Shown piece after piece: positions 22,109 through 30,821 of a stretch of DNA of 64,000 nucleotides; positions within the stretch are counted from its first letter, which is position 1, and each line of letters opens with the position of its first letter. Below the pieces are notes generated by a model that saw only the letters and a list, made by a program, of their open reading frames with translations, was not told the origin of the DNA and did not search any database. Source of the DNA: Methanobacterium spitsbergense (lineage in GTDB: Archaea; Methanobacteriota; Methanobacteria; Methanobacteriales; Methanobacteriaceae); contig NZ_JAIOUQ010000009.1 in assembly GCF_019931065.1 (NCBI RefSeq), forward strand, positions 11,417 through 75,416, in the 5' to 3' direction. The position numbers and the translations under genes are program-made.

Positions 22109-22531
22109 TTGAGAAGGGGAAGAAGACCGAAATGGATGTTAAAAATAGCTGAAGAGAGGATTGACATTCTTTTTAACAAGGCTGATGATGAATTAACCAG
22201 ACATCCAGAAAGGTCCAATCGTTACGTTGAAATGGCTCGAAATATTGCAAAAAAGTACAATATGAAGATGTCCTCTAAATGGAGCAAGAGATTCTGCCAC
22301 AGTTGCTATCATTTTATGAAACCCGGTTTAAACTGCCAGATAAGATTATCCGATTCAAGCGTGGTTATTAAATGTCTTGAATGTGGGAATATAAATAAAA
22401 TTCCATATATGAAGGAAAAAAAAGAGAGAAGGAGGAGGAAAATTGAATATAATAACACCTCCAAAAAAGGAATTAATGAACAGATCATTATCAACAATCA
22501 CCATAAACATAGGAAAATCAAGAATAAATAA
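22109..22531 (+). CDS. rnp4: Ribonuclease P protein component 4 (Rpp21/Rpr2 family)
   Basis: A subunit of archaeal RNase P, which removes 5' leaders from tRNA precursors. The 140-residue protein has the helical N-terminus (KIAEERIDILFNKAD), and a zinc ribbon from CHSC and CLEC. Its TTG start at 22109 follows GAGAGG. The C-terminal tail is basic and low in complexity (KKERRRRK). The last 89 bases overlap the start of the next gene in another frame. It is the first gene of the long translation operon 22109-27182. Confidence 0.85.
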   Translation: MRRGRRPKWMLKIAEERIDILFNKADDELTRHPERSNRYVEMARNIAKKYNMKMSSKWSKRFCHSCYHFMKPGLNCQIRLSDSSVVIKCLECGNINKIPYMKEKKERRRRKIEYNNTSKKGINEQIIINNHHKHRKIKNK

Positions 22532-22715
22532 CAATGTTGTAGAAGAGATAAAAAGACAACTCAAGGAAAATGAAGTTATAAAGCTCAGATTTTCAAAAGG
22601 TATATCTGGAGAGAAACAAAACTATATTACCGAGATCATTGAAAAGTCTAATTCTAAACTTATTGATTTTAGAGGTAACGTTGCTGTAATATTCAAACAA
22701 AGAAGAGGTAAATAG
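22443..22715 (+). CDS. CRM/YhbY-type RNA-binding protein
   Basis: A 90-residue protein of the YhbY/CRM fold, an RNA-binding domain found with pre-50S ribosomes in bacteria. The second half has [33 protein letters not shown], including the GxxR-like region typical of the fold. The start is TTG 22443, four bases behind a very strong GGAGGAGG at 22431-22438, inside the end of rnp4; ATG 22476 with AAAGGA is the alternative and would give 79 residues. The gene ends ten bases before rps19e. Confidence 0.8.
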   Translation: MNIITPPKKELMNRSLSTITINIGKSRINNNVVEEIKRQLKENEVIKLRFSKGISGEKQNYITEIIEKSNSKLIDFRGNVAVIFKQRRGK

Positions 22716-22725
22716 GAGGATAAAT

Positions 22726-23163
22726 ATGACTACAATTTACGATGTGCCAGCAGATTCGCTCATCAGCGAAGTTGCAAAGGAGTTAAACGAAAACAAGAAA
22801 ATAGCACCCCCAGAATGGGCAACATTTGTGAAAACAGGTGTTCATAAAGAGAGAAGACCCGACAACCCTGATTGGTGGTATGTGCGGTGTGCATCCATAT
22901 TAAGAAAGGTTTACATGGATGGCCCTGTGGGTATAAACAGTCTTAAAACCTACTATGGTGGTAAAAAAGACAGAGGTACAGCACCTGAGAAATTCAAGAA
23001 GGGTAGTGGTGCAGTAATTAGAGGAGCATTACACCAGCTCGAGGACGCAGGATACGTCCGCAAAGTAGGTGAAGGAAGACTTGTAACTCCTGAAGGAAAA
23101 TCATTCCTTGATAAAACATCCCATAAACTAAAAAAAGATATCCCTGAACTTTCCAAATATTAA
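22726..23163 (+). CDS. rps19e: Ribosomal protein S19e
   Basis: An archaeal/eukaryotic small-subunit protein without bacterial counterpart. The 145-residue sequence has the family signatures [33 protein letters not shown] and [19 protein letters not shown] lies before ATG 22726. It sits between the CRM protein and the PDCD5-like gene. Confidence 0.96.
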   Translation: MTTIYDVPADSLISEVAKELNENKKIAPPEWATFVKTGVHKERRPDNPDWWYVRCASILRKVYMDGPVGINSLKTYYGGKKDRGTAPEKFKKGSGAVIRGALHQLEDAGYVRKVGEGRLVTPEGKSFLDKTSHKLKKDIPELSKY

Positions 23164-23175
23164 AGGAGGTCTTTG

Positions 23176-23517
23176 ATGACTGACATCGATGAAATAAGGC
23201 GTAAAAGAATGCAACAACTTCAGCAGCAGCAAGCTAATCAGCAATCTTCACAAGCCGCCGAACAAGAACAGATGCGCAGGGAGATGGATGCCCAAAAAAA
23301 ACAGGCCATAATGCAATTACTTACACCAGAAGCCCGGGCAAGACTCGCTAATATTCGACTCACAAAACCAGAATTTGTGGATCAGATAGAGATTCAACTA
23401 ATCCAACTCGCTCAAGCGGGACGTGTGCAATCTAAGATTACTGATGATCAGCTCAAAGAACTTCTTAGAAAACTCATTGGTCAGAAAAGAGAGATTAATA
23501 TTAAAAGAAGTTATTAA
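23176..23517 (+). CDS. PDCD5-like DNA-binding protein
   Basis: A 113-residue protein of the PDCD5 family, annotated in archaea as a DNA-binding protein. A Gln-rich N-terminal helix (LQQQQANQQSSQ) precedes the three-helix core (LLTPEARARLANIRLTKPEF; LIQLAQAGRVQSKITD). ATG 23176 is preferred to TTG 23173 because AAAGGAGGT is well spaced from it. In archaea this gene regularly follows rps19e, as here. Its cellular role is not established. Confidence 0.9.
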   Translation: MTDIDEIRRKRMQQLQQQQANQQSSQAAEQEQMRREMDAQKKQAIMQLLTPEARARLANIRLTKPEFVDQIEIQLIQLAQAGRVQSKITDDQLKELLRKLIGQKREINIKRSY

Positions 23518-23534
23518 AAAAGATGAGGGGATAA

Positions 23535-24131
23535 ATGAAGGCTGGTGTACTTTACAGTGGAGGAAAAGACAGTTCAATAATTGCAGTTATTCTAAAAAGT
23601 TTAGGATACCAAGTTGAATTGGTAACTGTTAACTTTGGATTTTATCCCTCATGGAAAGCAGCAGCAGAATCCTCATCAAAACTTGGGTTCAAACACCGAA
23701 TTCTGAAAGGAGAACCTGATGTACTTAAAGATGCTGTGAAAACCATAATAAACGATGGGTTTCCCAACAACGGCATAAACAAAGTACATACATACGCACT
23801 TGAACTTATAGCTAATGATTATTCAGTTGTTTCCGATGGAACAAGGCGAGATGATAAGGTTCCAAAACTCGATTTAAACCAAATTAGAAGTTTTGAAGAT
23901 AGAAATGGTGTTGAATACATTAATCTTGGAGGATTAGGTCATAAATCCATAAATCATCTTTCAAATGCTCTATTCCATGTAAAAAAAGAGTTAACAAGCA
24001 TGGAAAATAATTCTGACTATGAGATAGAGATAAGATTTCTTATTTCAAAACTTGAAGGTGAAGAGCTAGCCTTTAAAATATTCCCAGAACATTTACAATC
24101 AAGAGTAATAGGATGGAGAGAAAATGAGTAG
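23535..24131 (+). CDS. PP-loop ATPase of the alpha-hydrolase superfamily, unknown substrate
   Basis: The 198-residue protein starts with the PP-loop YSGGKDSS (residues 7-14), the ATP-binding signature of enzymes that adenylate a substrate (tRNA thiolases, QueC, asparagine synthase-like proteins). [14 protein letters not shown] in the middle is likely to form the rest of the active site. No zinc ribbon or tRNA-binding domain is seen. It lies inside the ribosomal protein operon, between the PDCD5-like gene and rpl39e, so a role in modifying tRNA or a translation factor is a reasonable inference, but not more. Confidence 0.7.
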   Translation: MKAGVLYSGGKDSSIIAVILKSLGYQVELVTVNFGFYPSWKAAAESSSKLGFKHRILKGEPDVLKDAVKTIINDGFPNNGINKVHTYALELIANDYSVVSDGTRRDDKVPKLDLNQIRSFEDRNGVEYINLGGLGHKSINHLSNALFHVKKELTSMENNSDYEIEIRFLISKLEGEELAFKIFPEHLQSRVIGWRENE

Positions 24132-24279
24132 AAATAAACCATGTGCAAAGAAATTAAGACTTTCAAAAGCCACAAAACAAAACAGACGCGTACCTCTATG
24201 GGTAATGCTTAAAACATCAAGAAAAGTCCGGACTCATCCGAAGATGAGGCAATGGAGAAGAAGTAAAGTCAAAGCATAG
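24124..24279 (+). CDS. rpl39e: Ribosomal protein L39e
   Basis: A tiny 51-residue, highly basic protein lining the exit tunnel of the archaeal/eukaryotic ribosome. The sequence begins [18 protein letters not shown] and contains [11 protein letters not shown] and a WRRSKVK end, all standard for L39e. Its ATG overlaps the last codons of the PP-loop gene by eight bases, so translation is coupled. L31e starts nine bases after its stop. Confidence 0.96.
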   Translation: MSRNKPCAKKLRLSKATKQNRRVPLWVMLKTSRKVRTHPKMRQWRRSKVKA

Positions 24280-24288
24280 GTGATTTAA

Positions 24289-24534
24289 ATGGAAAGAGTT
24301 TACATTATCCCATTAAGGGATGTTAAAAGAGTACCGAGGACCATAAGGTCTCCTAAGGCAATTAGATTGGTAAGAGAATTCCTAAAAAAACACATGAAAT
24401 CTGATGATATCAAAATAGATACCTCTGTTAACGAGAAAATATGGGAGAGAGGAATTCAAAAGGTACCACCAAAAATCAAAGTGAAGGCAGTAAAGGAAGA
24501 GGATGGTTCTGTATCAGTCACCTTAGTAGAATAG
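24289..24534 (+). CDS. rpl31e: Ribosomal protein L31e
   Basis: An 81-residue archaeal/eukaryotic large-subunit protein. Family signatures: [31 protein letters not shown] and [25 protein letters not shown] before ATG 24289 overlaps the stop of rpl39e. The L39e-L31e-aIF6 order is conserved in many archaea. Confidence 0.96.
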   Translation: MERVYIIPLRDVKRVPRTIRSPKAIRLVREFLKKHMKSDDIKIDTSVNEKIWERGIQKVPPKIKVKAVKEEDGSVSVTLVE

Positions 24535-24542
24535 GTGAGTTT

Positions 24543-25217
24543 ATGATTAGAAGGATTAATATTGGCGGAAGCCCAAATCTTGGCGTTTCAATATCAGCCA
24601 CAGAAAAAATTGCTATTACTCCTACAAATATATTGGATGGAATGGTTGATTTGATAACAGAATGTTTAGATGTTTCGGTTATCAAAACCCCTATCAGTGG
24701 AAGTAACTTGACTGGGGCCTTAACATGCGGAAATTCAAATGGTGTAGTTGTTTCAAAGTATGCCTTTGACAATGAGTTAGAAATAATCAGAGAAGAAGGA
24801 ATTGAAGTTGAGAGAATACCAGACAAACTCACTGCAGTAGGAAATATTATCCTTGCAAATGACTTTGGGGCACTCGTGCATCCACTTATCTCAGATAAAG
24901 CCATTGAAACAATATCCCATGTTTTAGACGTTGAAGTTCAAAGAGGAAGTATAGCAAATTTTAAAATTACAGGATCAGTTGCAAGAGCAACCAACAAAGG
25001 AGTATTAGTACATCCAGCTGCTAGCGAGGATGAAATTGAATTTATTGAAAAATTATTCAAAACTCCTGTAGATGTGGGAACCGTTAACAACGGAACACAA
25101 CTTGTAGGTGCTTGTGCAGTAGCCAACTCAAAGGGAGTTATGGTGGGACTGAACACAACAGGTCCTGAACTTGCAAGAATAGAGGAAGCATTTGGTTTTC
25201 TTGAGGGATATTTATGA
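24543..25217 (+). CDS. eif6: Translation initiation factor 6 (aIF6)
   Basis: aIF6 binds the large subunit and prevents premature joining of the subunits. The 224-residue protein shows the pentein fold as repeated units, for example GVVVSKYAFDNE, GALVHPLISDKA and GVLVHPAASEDE. ATG 24543 follows GGTGA that overlaps the end of rpl31e. The open frame reaches further upstream within rpl31e but is not used. The stop overlaps the next start by four bases (ATGA). Confidence 0.95.
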   Translation: MIRRINIGGSPNLGVSISATEKIAITPTNILDGMVDLITECLDVSVIKTPISGSNLTGALTCGNSNGVVVSKYAFDNELEIIREEGIEVERIPDKLTAVGNIILANDFGALVHPLISDKAIETISHVLDVEVQRGSIANFKITGSVARATNKGVLVHPAASEDEIEFIEKLFKTPVDVGTVNNGTQLVGACAVANSKGVMVGLNTTGPELARIEEAFGFLEGYL

Positions 25218-25444
25218 AGACAAAGATATTTAGAGTTCAGGGAAAATTTATGATGGGCCAAGGCCTTAAACACTTCACAAAAGAGTTAAAAGCTATAAGT
25301 GAAGACGACATACGTGAAAAAATATATTCTGAGTTTGGAAGCAAACATAGGATAGGTAGAAGCAAGATATTCATTGATGATATCAAAGAGATCTCTATTG
25401 AAGAATCTGTAGATCCAATCATCAAAGCATTATCCAACAGGTGA
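25214..25444 (+). CDS. rplX: Ribosomal protein LX (L18Ae family)
   Basis: A 76-residue large-subunit protein of archaea related to the eukaryotic L18A (eL20). It shows KIFRVQGKF, LKHFTKELKA, SEFGSKHRIGRSKIFIDDIKEI. Its ATG overlaps the aIF6 stop as ATGA, so it is translationally coupled. Prefoldin alpha starts four bases downstream. Confidence 0.92.
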   Translation: MKTKIFRVQGKFMMGQGLKHFTKELKAISEDDIREKIYSEFGSKHRIGRSKIFIDDIKEISIEESVDPIIKALSNR

Positions 25445-25448
25445 TCTG

Positions 25449-25871
25449 ATGGAAGATAAACAAAGACTTGAAGCGTTGGTGAATGAACTGAATACATATC
25501 AAGGACAGGCAGAAGTACTTCAGCAACAAATCGATACTTTAAACGCAACAATTACCGAACTCCAAGTTGCTATGGACACTTTGGAAACTGTTAAAGGAGA
25601 AGATAATAAAGAAACACTAGTACCAATAGGTGCAGGATCCTTCCTTATAACAGAATTAAAAAATACTGAAGAAGTCATAATTGGTCTTGGAGCAGGGGTT
25701 GCTGTTAAAAAGACAGTAGATGATGCTAAAGAAACTATAGCCGAACAAAAGAAAGAACTTGAAGAGCTTAAAGAAAAAATGGCATCGGATCTTCAAAAGA
25801 TAACCGAATACATAATGCAGAGGAGTCCTGAAGCAGAGGAACTAATGCAGAAAGTTGAAGGAGAAGTCTAA
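25449..25871 (+). CDS. pfdA: Prefoldin alpha subunit
   Basis: Prefoldin is the hexameric (alpha2 beta4) jellyfish-shaped cochaperone that hands unfolded proteins to the thermosome. The 140-residue protein has an N-terminal coiled coil (LEALVNELNTYQGQAEVLQQQ), the beta-hairpin region with LVPIGAGSFL and GAGVAVKKT, and a C-terminal coiled coil. GGTGATCTG precedes ATG 25449 within the previous stop region. FtsY follows after 63 bases. Confidence 0.93.
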   Translation: MEDKQRLEALVNELNTYQGQAEVLQQQIDTLNATITELQVAMDTLETVKGEDNKETLVPIGAGSFLITELKNTEEVIIGLGAGVAVKKTVDDAKETIAEQKKELEELKEKMASDLQKITEYIMQRSPEAEELMQKVEGEV

Positions 25872-25934
25872 ATTAGATTATTCCTTTTACCTTTGTTAAA
25901 TAATTATATTTAAATTTAAGGGAGTGAAAACTCT

Positions 25935-27182
25935 TTGTTTGAATCACTTAAAAAGAAGTTTACAGGTACAATTGGAAAGATATCAGATAAAGTAACAGCA
26001 GAAGAAGAATTAGAAGCTGCATCAGAGGAAACAGAGGTTGTTAAATCTACTGAAAAATCTGAATCTCCTAAATCTGTTGAGAAACCTGATACAAAACCTG
26101 TGGATGATAGATCGTCTGAAACAGAATCAAAAGTTGAAGACGGAAAAAAATCAGGAATGTTGGGATTTCTTCGTGGAAAACCCAATGAAACTGATGAAAT
26201 TAAAGATGAGAAATCAATTGTAAAAGAATCTTCAGAATTGGAAACTCCAATTTCTGATGAAACTGAACTCATCGAATCAGAAACTTCTGAAAAATCAGAT
26301 GATAAATCAGGCATATTCTCTTTTGTTAGAAATAAAACCATATCTGAAAAAGATATAGATGATATTTTATTTGAACTTGAATTAGCACTATTAGAAGGCG
26401 ACGTAGCAATGGATGTTGCTGAGAAAATAATTAATTCTGTTAAGGACGATTTGATTGGCCGTAAAATACGGCGTAGAAGCGATGTTACAGATTTTACACG
26501 AGATGCTCTAAAAAAGGCAATATCAAATATTTTAGATATTGAAAGCAAAGATGTGATTTCACTTGCAGAAAATGCTAAAAAATCTGGTGAACCATTAAAA
26601 ATAATGTTTGTGGGAATAAATGGTACTGGAAAAACCACTACAATTGCCAAAATTTCAACTTACTTCTTAGAAAAGGGATATACGCCAGTTATTGCAGCTT
26701 CAGATACTTTCAGGGCGGGTGCAATTGAACAGTTAACCCATCATGCCGATAAATTAGGAGTTAAAATAATTAAACATAAGAAAGGTGCAGATCCTGCTGC
26801 TGTGGCATTTGATGCAGTTGAACATGCTAAGGCAAAGGGCAAAGAATTGGTTCTTGTTGATACTGCTGGTCGAATGCAGACAAATATTAATTTAATGGAT
26901 GAAATGAAGAAAATTAAACGTGTTATACATCCTGATCTGATTATATATGTTGGTGACGCATTAACAGGGAATGATTCAGTTGAACAAGCTCAAAAATTCA
27001 ATGAGGCTGTTGGAATTGATGGTATAATCCTAACAAAAGCTGATGCTGATGCCAAGGGTGGCGCAGCCCTGTCAATTGGATATGTAATACAAAAACCAAT
27101 ATTATTTTTAGGAGTAGGGCAGTCTTATTCGGATATAATTGAGTTTAAACCCGAATGGATGGTTGAACAGATTATAGGATAA
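25935..27182 (+). CDS. ftsY: Signal recognition particle receptor FtsY
   Basis: FtsY is the membrane-associated SRP receptor GTPase. The 415-residue protein starts at TTG 25935 behind GGGAGTGA. The first 130 residues are an acidic, repetitive A domain (ETEVVKSTEKSES; SETSEKSDDKSG), followed by the N domain and the G domain: GINGTGKTTT (about residue 227), DTFRAGA, DTAGRMQ, TKADADAKGG. The A domain is longer than in many archaeal FtsY proteins and would bind membrane or translocon. It is the last gene of the operon that begins with rnp4. Confidence 0.95.
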   Translation: MFESLKKKFTGTIGKISDKVTAEEELEAASEETEVVKSTEKSESPKSVEKPDTKPVDDRSSETESKVEDGKKSGMLGFLRGKPNETDEIKDEKSIVKESSELETPISDETELIESETSEKSDDKSGIFSFVRNKTISEKDIDDILFELELALLEGDVAMDVAEKIINSVKDDLIGRKIRRRSDVTDFTRDALKKAISNILDIESKDVISLAENAKKSGEPLKIMFVGINGTGKTTTIAKISTYFLEKGYTPVIAASDTFRAGAIEQLTHHADKLGVKIIKHKKGADPAAVAFDAVEHAKAKGKELVLVDTAGRMQTNINLMDEMKKIKRVIHPDLIIYVGDALTGNDSVEQAQKFNEAVGIDGIILTKADADAKGGAALSIGYVIQKPILFLGVGQSYSDIIEFKPEWMVEQIIG

Positions 27183-27258
27183 TTAACAGATTTTCTTTTA
27201 ATGAATAAAAATCTTTGTAATTATTCTAATTTTAAAAATTTAAAAAAAATAAAAATAT

Positions 27259-27762
27259 TTAATCTATTCTATCTTCTACTTGTTTTTGGTCTAAATTAAG
27301 TATCAAATAATCTCCCATAGCATCTATATCTTCGTCAGATATCATAATATGTTTTTTGTTTAGAGTGCCACCTGTTGTTACAACGATATTGTGTATGAGG
27401 CAACCCTTTGGATCTATCAGCATATCTGTGATCTTTCCTACGTCCATCCCACTTTTGGTTAGAACTGTTTTTCCAATGAAATCTTTATATTTTGTTGCAT
27501 TACCCAGGAAATCATCAATCTTATCAACTTTGACCTGTTCTTCTAACCCTGCTTTATCGATTTTTAACTGTAAATAATCTCCAATCTCGGCTATATCTTC
27601 TTCAACTATTACCAAATATTTTTTGCTCAAGGCAGAACCCATTGATACAAATATCTTGTCTACAAGACATTTTTTAAAGACAACAGCAATTTCCGCTACT
27701 TTACCCACTTCATTTGCTTCTTTATCAAGTACTTTCATTCCAATAAACTCGTTGGCTTTCAT
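27259..27762 (-). CDS. Protein with two PRC-barrel domains
   Basis: The 167-residue protein is two PRC-barrel domains in tandem. Each begins with a similar segment (EFIGMKVLDKEANEVGKVAEI; DFIGKTVLTKSGMDVGKITDM) and ends with a similar strand-loop (KKYLVIVEEDIAEIGDYLQLKI; KKHIMISDEDIDAMGDYLILNL). PRC barrels bind RNA or partner proteins (RimM, photosynthetic reaction centre H chain); in archaea free PRC proteins have been tied to cell division and RNA metabolism. The function here is unknown. AGGAG precedes ATG 27762. Confidence 0.8.
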   Translation of the reverse strand: MKANEFIGMKVLDKEANEVGKVAEIAVVFKKCLVDKIFVSMGSALSKKYLVIVEEDIAEIGDYLQLKIDKAGLEEQVKVDKIDDFLGNATKYKDFIGKTVLTKSGMDVGKITDMLIDPKGCLIHNIVVTTGGTLNKKHIMISDEDIDAMGDYLILNLDQKQVEDRID

Positions 27763-27864
27763 GTTTCGTTTCTCCTGAGGAATAATTTGATCTTGTATGG
27801 TGTATATTTGCTAATATTATGTGTTTATTATTATAAATATCTTGTTTTTTTATTAAAATCGTGT

Positions 27865-28623
27865 TTATAGTTTTGTTCCACAATAAACAGCCGATCCATA
27901 GTACTTCCAAACAATATCAATATTTTTAAATCCTATTTCATTTAACCATTGAAGATGTTTGATTAATGGAGCTGGAAAATCTTCCTCCTCATGTTTTGGT
28001 AGCCATTTTTCTTCAACTTCTTCCTTTGGTACATTCTGTAACATGAATTCAACCCATTTTTCCGTATAAATTTCGTTCAAACTTTCATTTGATCCAAGAA
28101 CACTGTCTGAATTAAGGAAAACTCCTCCCTTACTTAAAACACCATAAATTCTCATGTAGAATCTCTTTTTTTCTTCATCTGTTTTTATATGATGAAGTGC
28201 AAGAGAGGAAACAACAACATCGTATTTTGCTTCAAAATCAAATTCAGCGAAGTCTCCAGTATAATATTTTATGTCGTTGTAATCTTCAAGTTTGATCTTT
28301 GCCATTTCTATCATATTCTCAGCAATATCTATACAGTCAATCATTGCTCTGGGAAATCTTTCTTTAACCGCTTTAGATACATTTCCTGTTCCGCAACCTA
28401 GATCAAGCACTTTAAATTTATCGGAAACATTATATGGTAATGCAGTAATCATAGAATCTATCATTTCAGAGTACAATGGTATCAATTGTTGAATGGTTTT
28501 GTCAAATTCTTCTGCTTCTTCTTCAAAATGTTTTTTAACGTTTTCCAAATTGCTATCCCCTTTAAATTTATTGAAAAAATTAGTTATTTCCAATGTAATA
28601 TTTATTTTAGAATCTAACTTCAT
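27865..28623 (-). CDS. Class I SAM-dependent methyltransferase
   Basis: A 252-residue protein with a Rossmann methyltransferase core: VLDLGCGTGNVSK (motif I, about residues 72-84), DCIDIAENMIEMAK (motif II) and VVSSLALHHI (motif IV). An N-terminal helical segment and a C-terminal lid (LPKHEEEDFPAPLIKHLQWL) resemble ubiquinone/trans-aconitate type methyltransferases and tRNA CmoA-like proteins. The substrate cannot be named. ATG 28623 has no good ribosome binding site and may be near-leaderless. Confidence 0.75.
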   Translation of the reverse strand: MKLDSKINITLEITNFFNKFKGDSNLENVKKHFEEEAEEFDKTIQQLIPLYSEMIDSMITALPYNVSDKFKVLDLGCGTGNVSKAVKERFPRAMIDCIDIAENMIEMAKIKLEDYNDIKYYTGDFAEFDFEAKYDVVVSSLALHHIKTDEEKKRFYMRIYGVLSKGGVFLNSDSVLGSNESLNEIYTEKWVEFMLQNVPKEEVEEKWLPKHEEEDFPAPLIKHLQWLNEIGFKNIDIVWKYYGSAVYCGTKL

Positions 28624-28730
28624 CTTAAATTTAGGGGTAAAAAATTAAATCAGGAAAAACAATTTAAGCATTCAAAGCATAGAATTAAAAAAGTAACTTA
28701 GATAATTAAAATTTTTATGAGGTTAACTAA

Positions 28731-29186
28731 ATGCTTGGAGAAAATGAACTAAAAAAATTATTTCCAGATTTCAAAGAACTTGTACAACCTTCAGGAATTG
28801 ATTTAAGAATTAATGAAGTTTTCATACAAGTTGGACCAGGATCATTAATTGACAATGAAAAAAATCTACCTGAACTAGAAAAGTTAGAACCCCCTATTTA
28901 TGTATTAAAACCTAAAACAGCATATCTTGTAACTATAGACCGGAAAATAAAGATACCAAAAGGCTGTTCAATGCTCTATCTACCACGTTCTACTCTTTTA
29001 AGATCATTTATATCTGTTCACACTGCTGTGGGTGACCCGGGATTTTATGGAACACTACAATTTATGGTATACAATTATGGAGAATTTGATTATACAGTTA
29101 AAAAGGGTGAAAGAATAGCACAGGGTGTTGTGTTTGATGTTACTGGTTCTGGTGAATACAATGGAAGCTACCAGGAAGATGAATAA
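28731..29186 (+). CDS. dut: Probable dUTPase of the dCTP deaminase family
   Basis: A 151-residue trimeric-fold nucleotide hydrolase. PSGIDLRINE, LPRSTLLRSFISVHTAVGDPGF and KKGERIAQGVVFDV are signatures of the Dcd/Dut superfamily. Length and sequence fit the archaeal dUTPase subgroup, which is shorter than the bifunctional dCTP deaminase/dUTPase of M. jannaschii. It would remove dUTP and feed dUMP to thymidylate synthesis. Whether it also deaminates dCTP is not decided by the sequence. TTATGAGGTTAACTAA lies upstream of ATG 28731. Confidence 0.8.
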   Translation: MLGENELKKLFPDFKELVQPSGIDLRINEVFIQVGPGSLIDNEKNLPELEKLEPPIYVLKPKTAYLVTIDRKIKIPKGCSMLYLPRSTLLRSFISVHTAVGDPGFYGTLQFMVYNYGEFDYTVKKGERIAQGVVFDVTGSGEYNGSYQEDE

Positions 29187-29276
29187 AAATCAGAAACAAT
29201 TTCTTTGTATAAACTCATATTGAATCAGTACAATTCTGTAATAAAATCTATCCATAAAATTTAAAATTGAGAATAT

Positions 29277-30404
29277 TCAATGGTTAACTAGTCCTTCAAG
29301 ACGTTTTATGGCATGATATTTATCTTTTTTTTCAAGTTTAGCTTGATCTAAAGCGTCTTTTAATGTTTGAATCGAATGATCATAGACTTCACGATCAACT
29401 GGATAGGGATATCCATCCTTCCCACCATGGGTGAAGCTATACTTAACAGGATCCTCCCAACTTGGTGTTGAACCATATACAAGGTCTGATATCAATGCAA
29501 GTGCCCTTATCTTCTTTGGTCCCATTCCCTCGAGTGAAATCAATTCTTCATAATTTGAAGGTTGAATTTCCCATGCACGTTTCAAAACTTCAAATTCACG
29601 ATTCGAAAGGTCTTGATTCAATACAGGATGATGGCGAGGCATTTTGAATTCATTGAAGTAGTTATCAAGTTTCATCTGTGACTTTGATAGTATAGGTGTT
29701 CTATCCTTAAAATATTTCTTTAAGTGTTCAGGGTTGTCGCAAATGAGATCTACACTAACATTCCTTGCTTCATTACTATCCATGGAAGTCATATCCAGTG
29801 TTTTTGGGTTTTGGATATCACAGCAGATCCCCATATGTGGTTCTTCAAGGTAATTATCAGCTGATTCGCCTAGCCAATGATATCTCCTAGCATAACGAGT
29901 TTCTTGGTTCATTCCCTGTTGAATTACAGCCCAATTTCCCCCTTCTGTTAACAAGAATGAATGATGGTAAAGTTGATAACCATCCTGTATACATGAATTG
30001 TCGATCTTGGCCGATATTTTGCTTGAATGGATTAGATCTTCAATTTTTGTTGTGGACAGAGAAAATATATCTCCAGCAGCTTCAATATCTGCAGGTGTTT
30101 TTCTCGATGCCCTTCCTTTTCCTCCTGCAACTATCATTCCATGTTCTTCTGGATTGATGGCCATTTTCAATGCACCACATGTAGTCGTAGTTGTTCCTGA
30201 AGAATGCCAATCAAAACCCAATACACAAGAGAAGGCTTGGAACCAGTGAGGATTGGAGATACGTCTTAAAAATTCATCTGAATCATATTCATAGAGCATC
30301 ACATCCACAACGCCTGTTGTTAATTTTACCATCCTATTAAACAGCCATTTAGGTGCTTTACCTCCATGAAGGGGTAGATTAACAACTCCTCGTCTTGATT
30401 GCAT
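29277..30404 (-). CDS. DUF763 protein with helix-hairpin-helix motif
   Basis: Conserved family DUF763, recognisable by the N-terminus RRGVVNLPLHGGKAPKWL and the GFDWHSSGTTTT segment. About residue 265 there is a helix-hairpin-helix (ISLEGMGPKKIRALALI), a DNA-binding motif. Polar invariant residues (WAVIQQGMN, RYHWLGE) suggest an enzyme, possibly a nuclease, but the family has no established function. I choose ATG 30404 (375 residues) as GGAAAGGT lies in front of it and the family begins here; ATG 30422 would add six residues. Confidence 0.8.
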   Translation of the reverse strand: MQSRRGVVNLPLHGGKAPKWLFNRMVKLTTGVVDVMLYEYDSDEFLRRISNPHWFQAFSCVLGFDWHSSGTTTTTCGALKMAINPEEHGMIVAGGKGRASRKTPADIEAAGDIFSLSTTKIEDLIHSSKISAKIDNSCIQDGYQLYHHSFLLTEGGNWAVIQQGMNQETRYARRYHWLGESADNYLEEPHMGICCDIQNPKTLDMTSMDSNEARNVSVDLICDNPEHLKKYFKDRTPILSKSQMKLDNYFNEFKMPRHHPVLNQDLSNREFEVLKRAWEIQPSNYEELISLEGMGPKKIRALALISDLVYGSTPSWEDPVKYSFTHGGKDGYPYPVDREVYDHSIQTLKDALDQAKLEKKDKYHAIKRLEGLVNH

Positions 30405-30583
30405 AAATTTTAACCTTTCCATGATGATTATTATTTGGATAGAACGTTATTCCTAAATTTCTAAGTTTTTGTCTATTCCTTTATTTATATCATATAATAT
30501 CCATATCATACCTAAACAATACTATTAATTTCATATGGAACAAATATTATTTATTAGTTTAATATAAATTTAGAGGAGTAAAA

Positions 30584-30733
30584 ATGCCTATAAACCAGAC
30601 GGAAACAAATCTTCATGCAATAACAGTTACAATAGCATATCTTGAAAAACAGGAAAGTCCTGATGAAAAAATTTTAAAAAAATTAAAAGATGAAAGGACA
30701 AGTCTTTTGAAAAAATTGAGGGTAATGGAATAA
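30584..30733 (+). CDS. Small 49-residue protein of unknown function
   Basis: An open frame from ATG 30584 to TAA 30733 with a strong AGAGGAG ribosome binding site at 30572-30578. The protein begins MPINQTETNLHAITVTIAY and has a charged, helical second half (EKILKKLKDERTSLLKKL). It is isolated between two minus-strand genes with its own AT-rich promoter region, and an oligo-T run (TATTTTTTTAA) follows the stop. The good translation signals support it as a real gene; I do not know its family. Confidence 0.65.
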   Translation: MPINQTETNLHAITVTIAYLEKQESPDEKILKKLKDERTSLLKKLRVME

Positions 30734-30821
30734 TCTTTAAAAAAATATTTTTTTAATTTAAAACTTTTAATATGTCTGAAATAAAATAAAGAATTAATAA
30801 AAAAAATAATTAATTTTTTAT

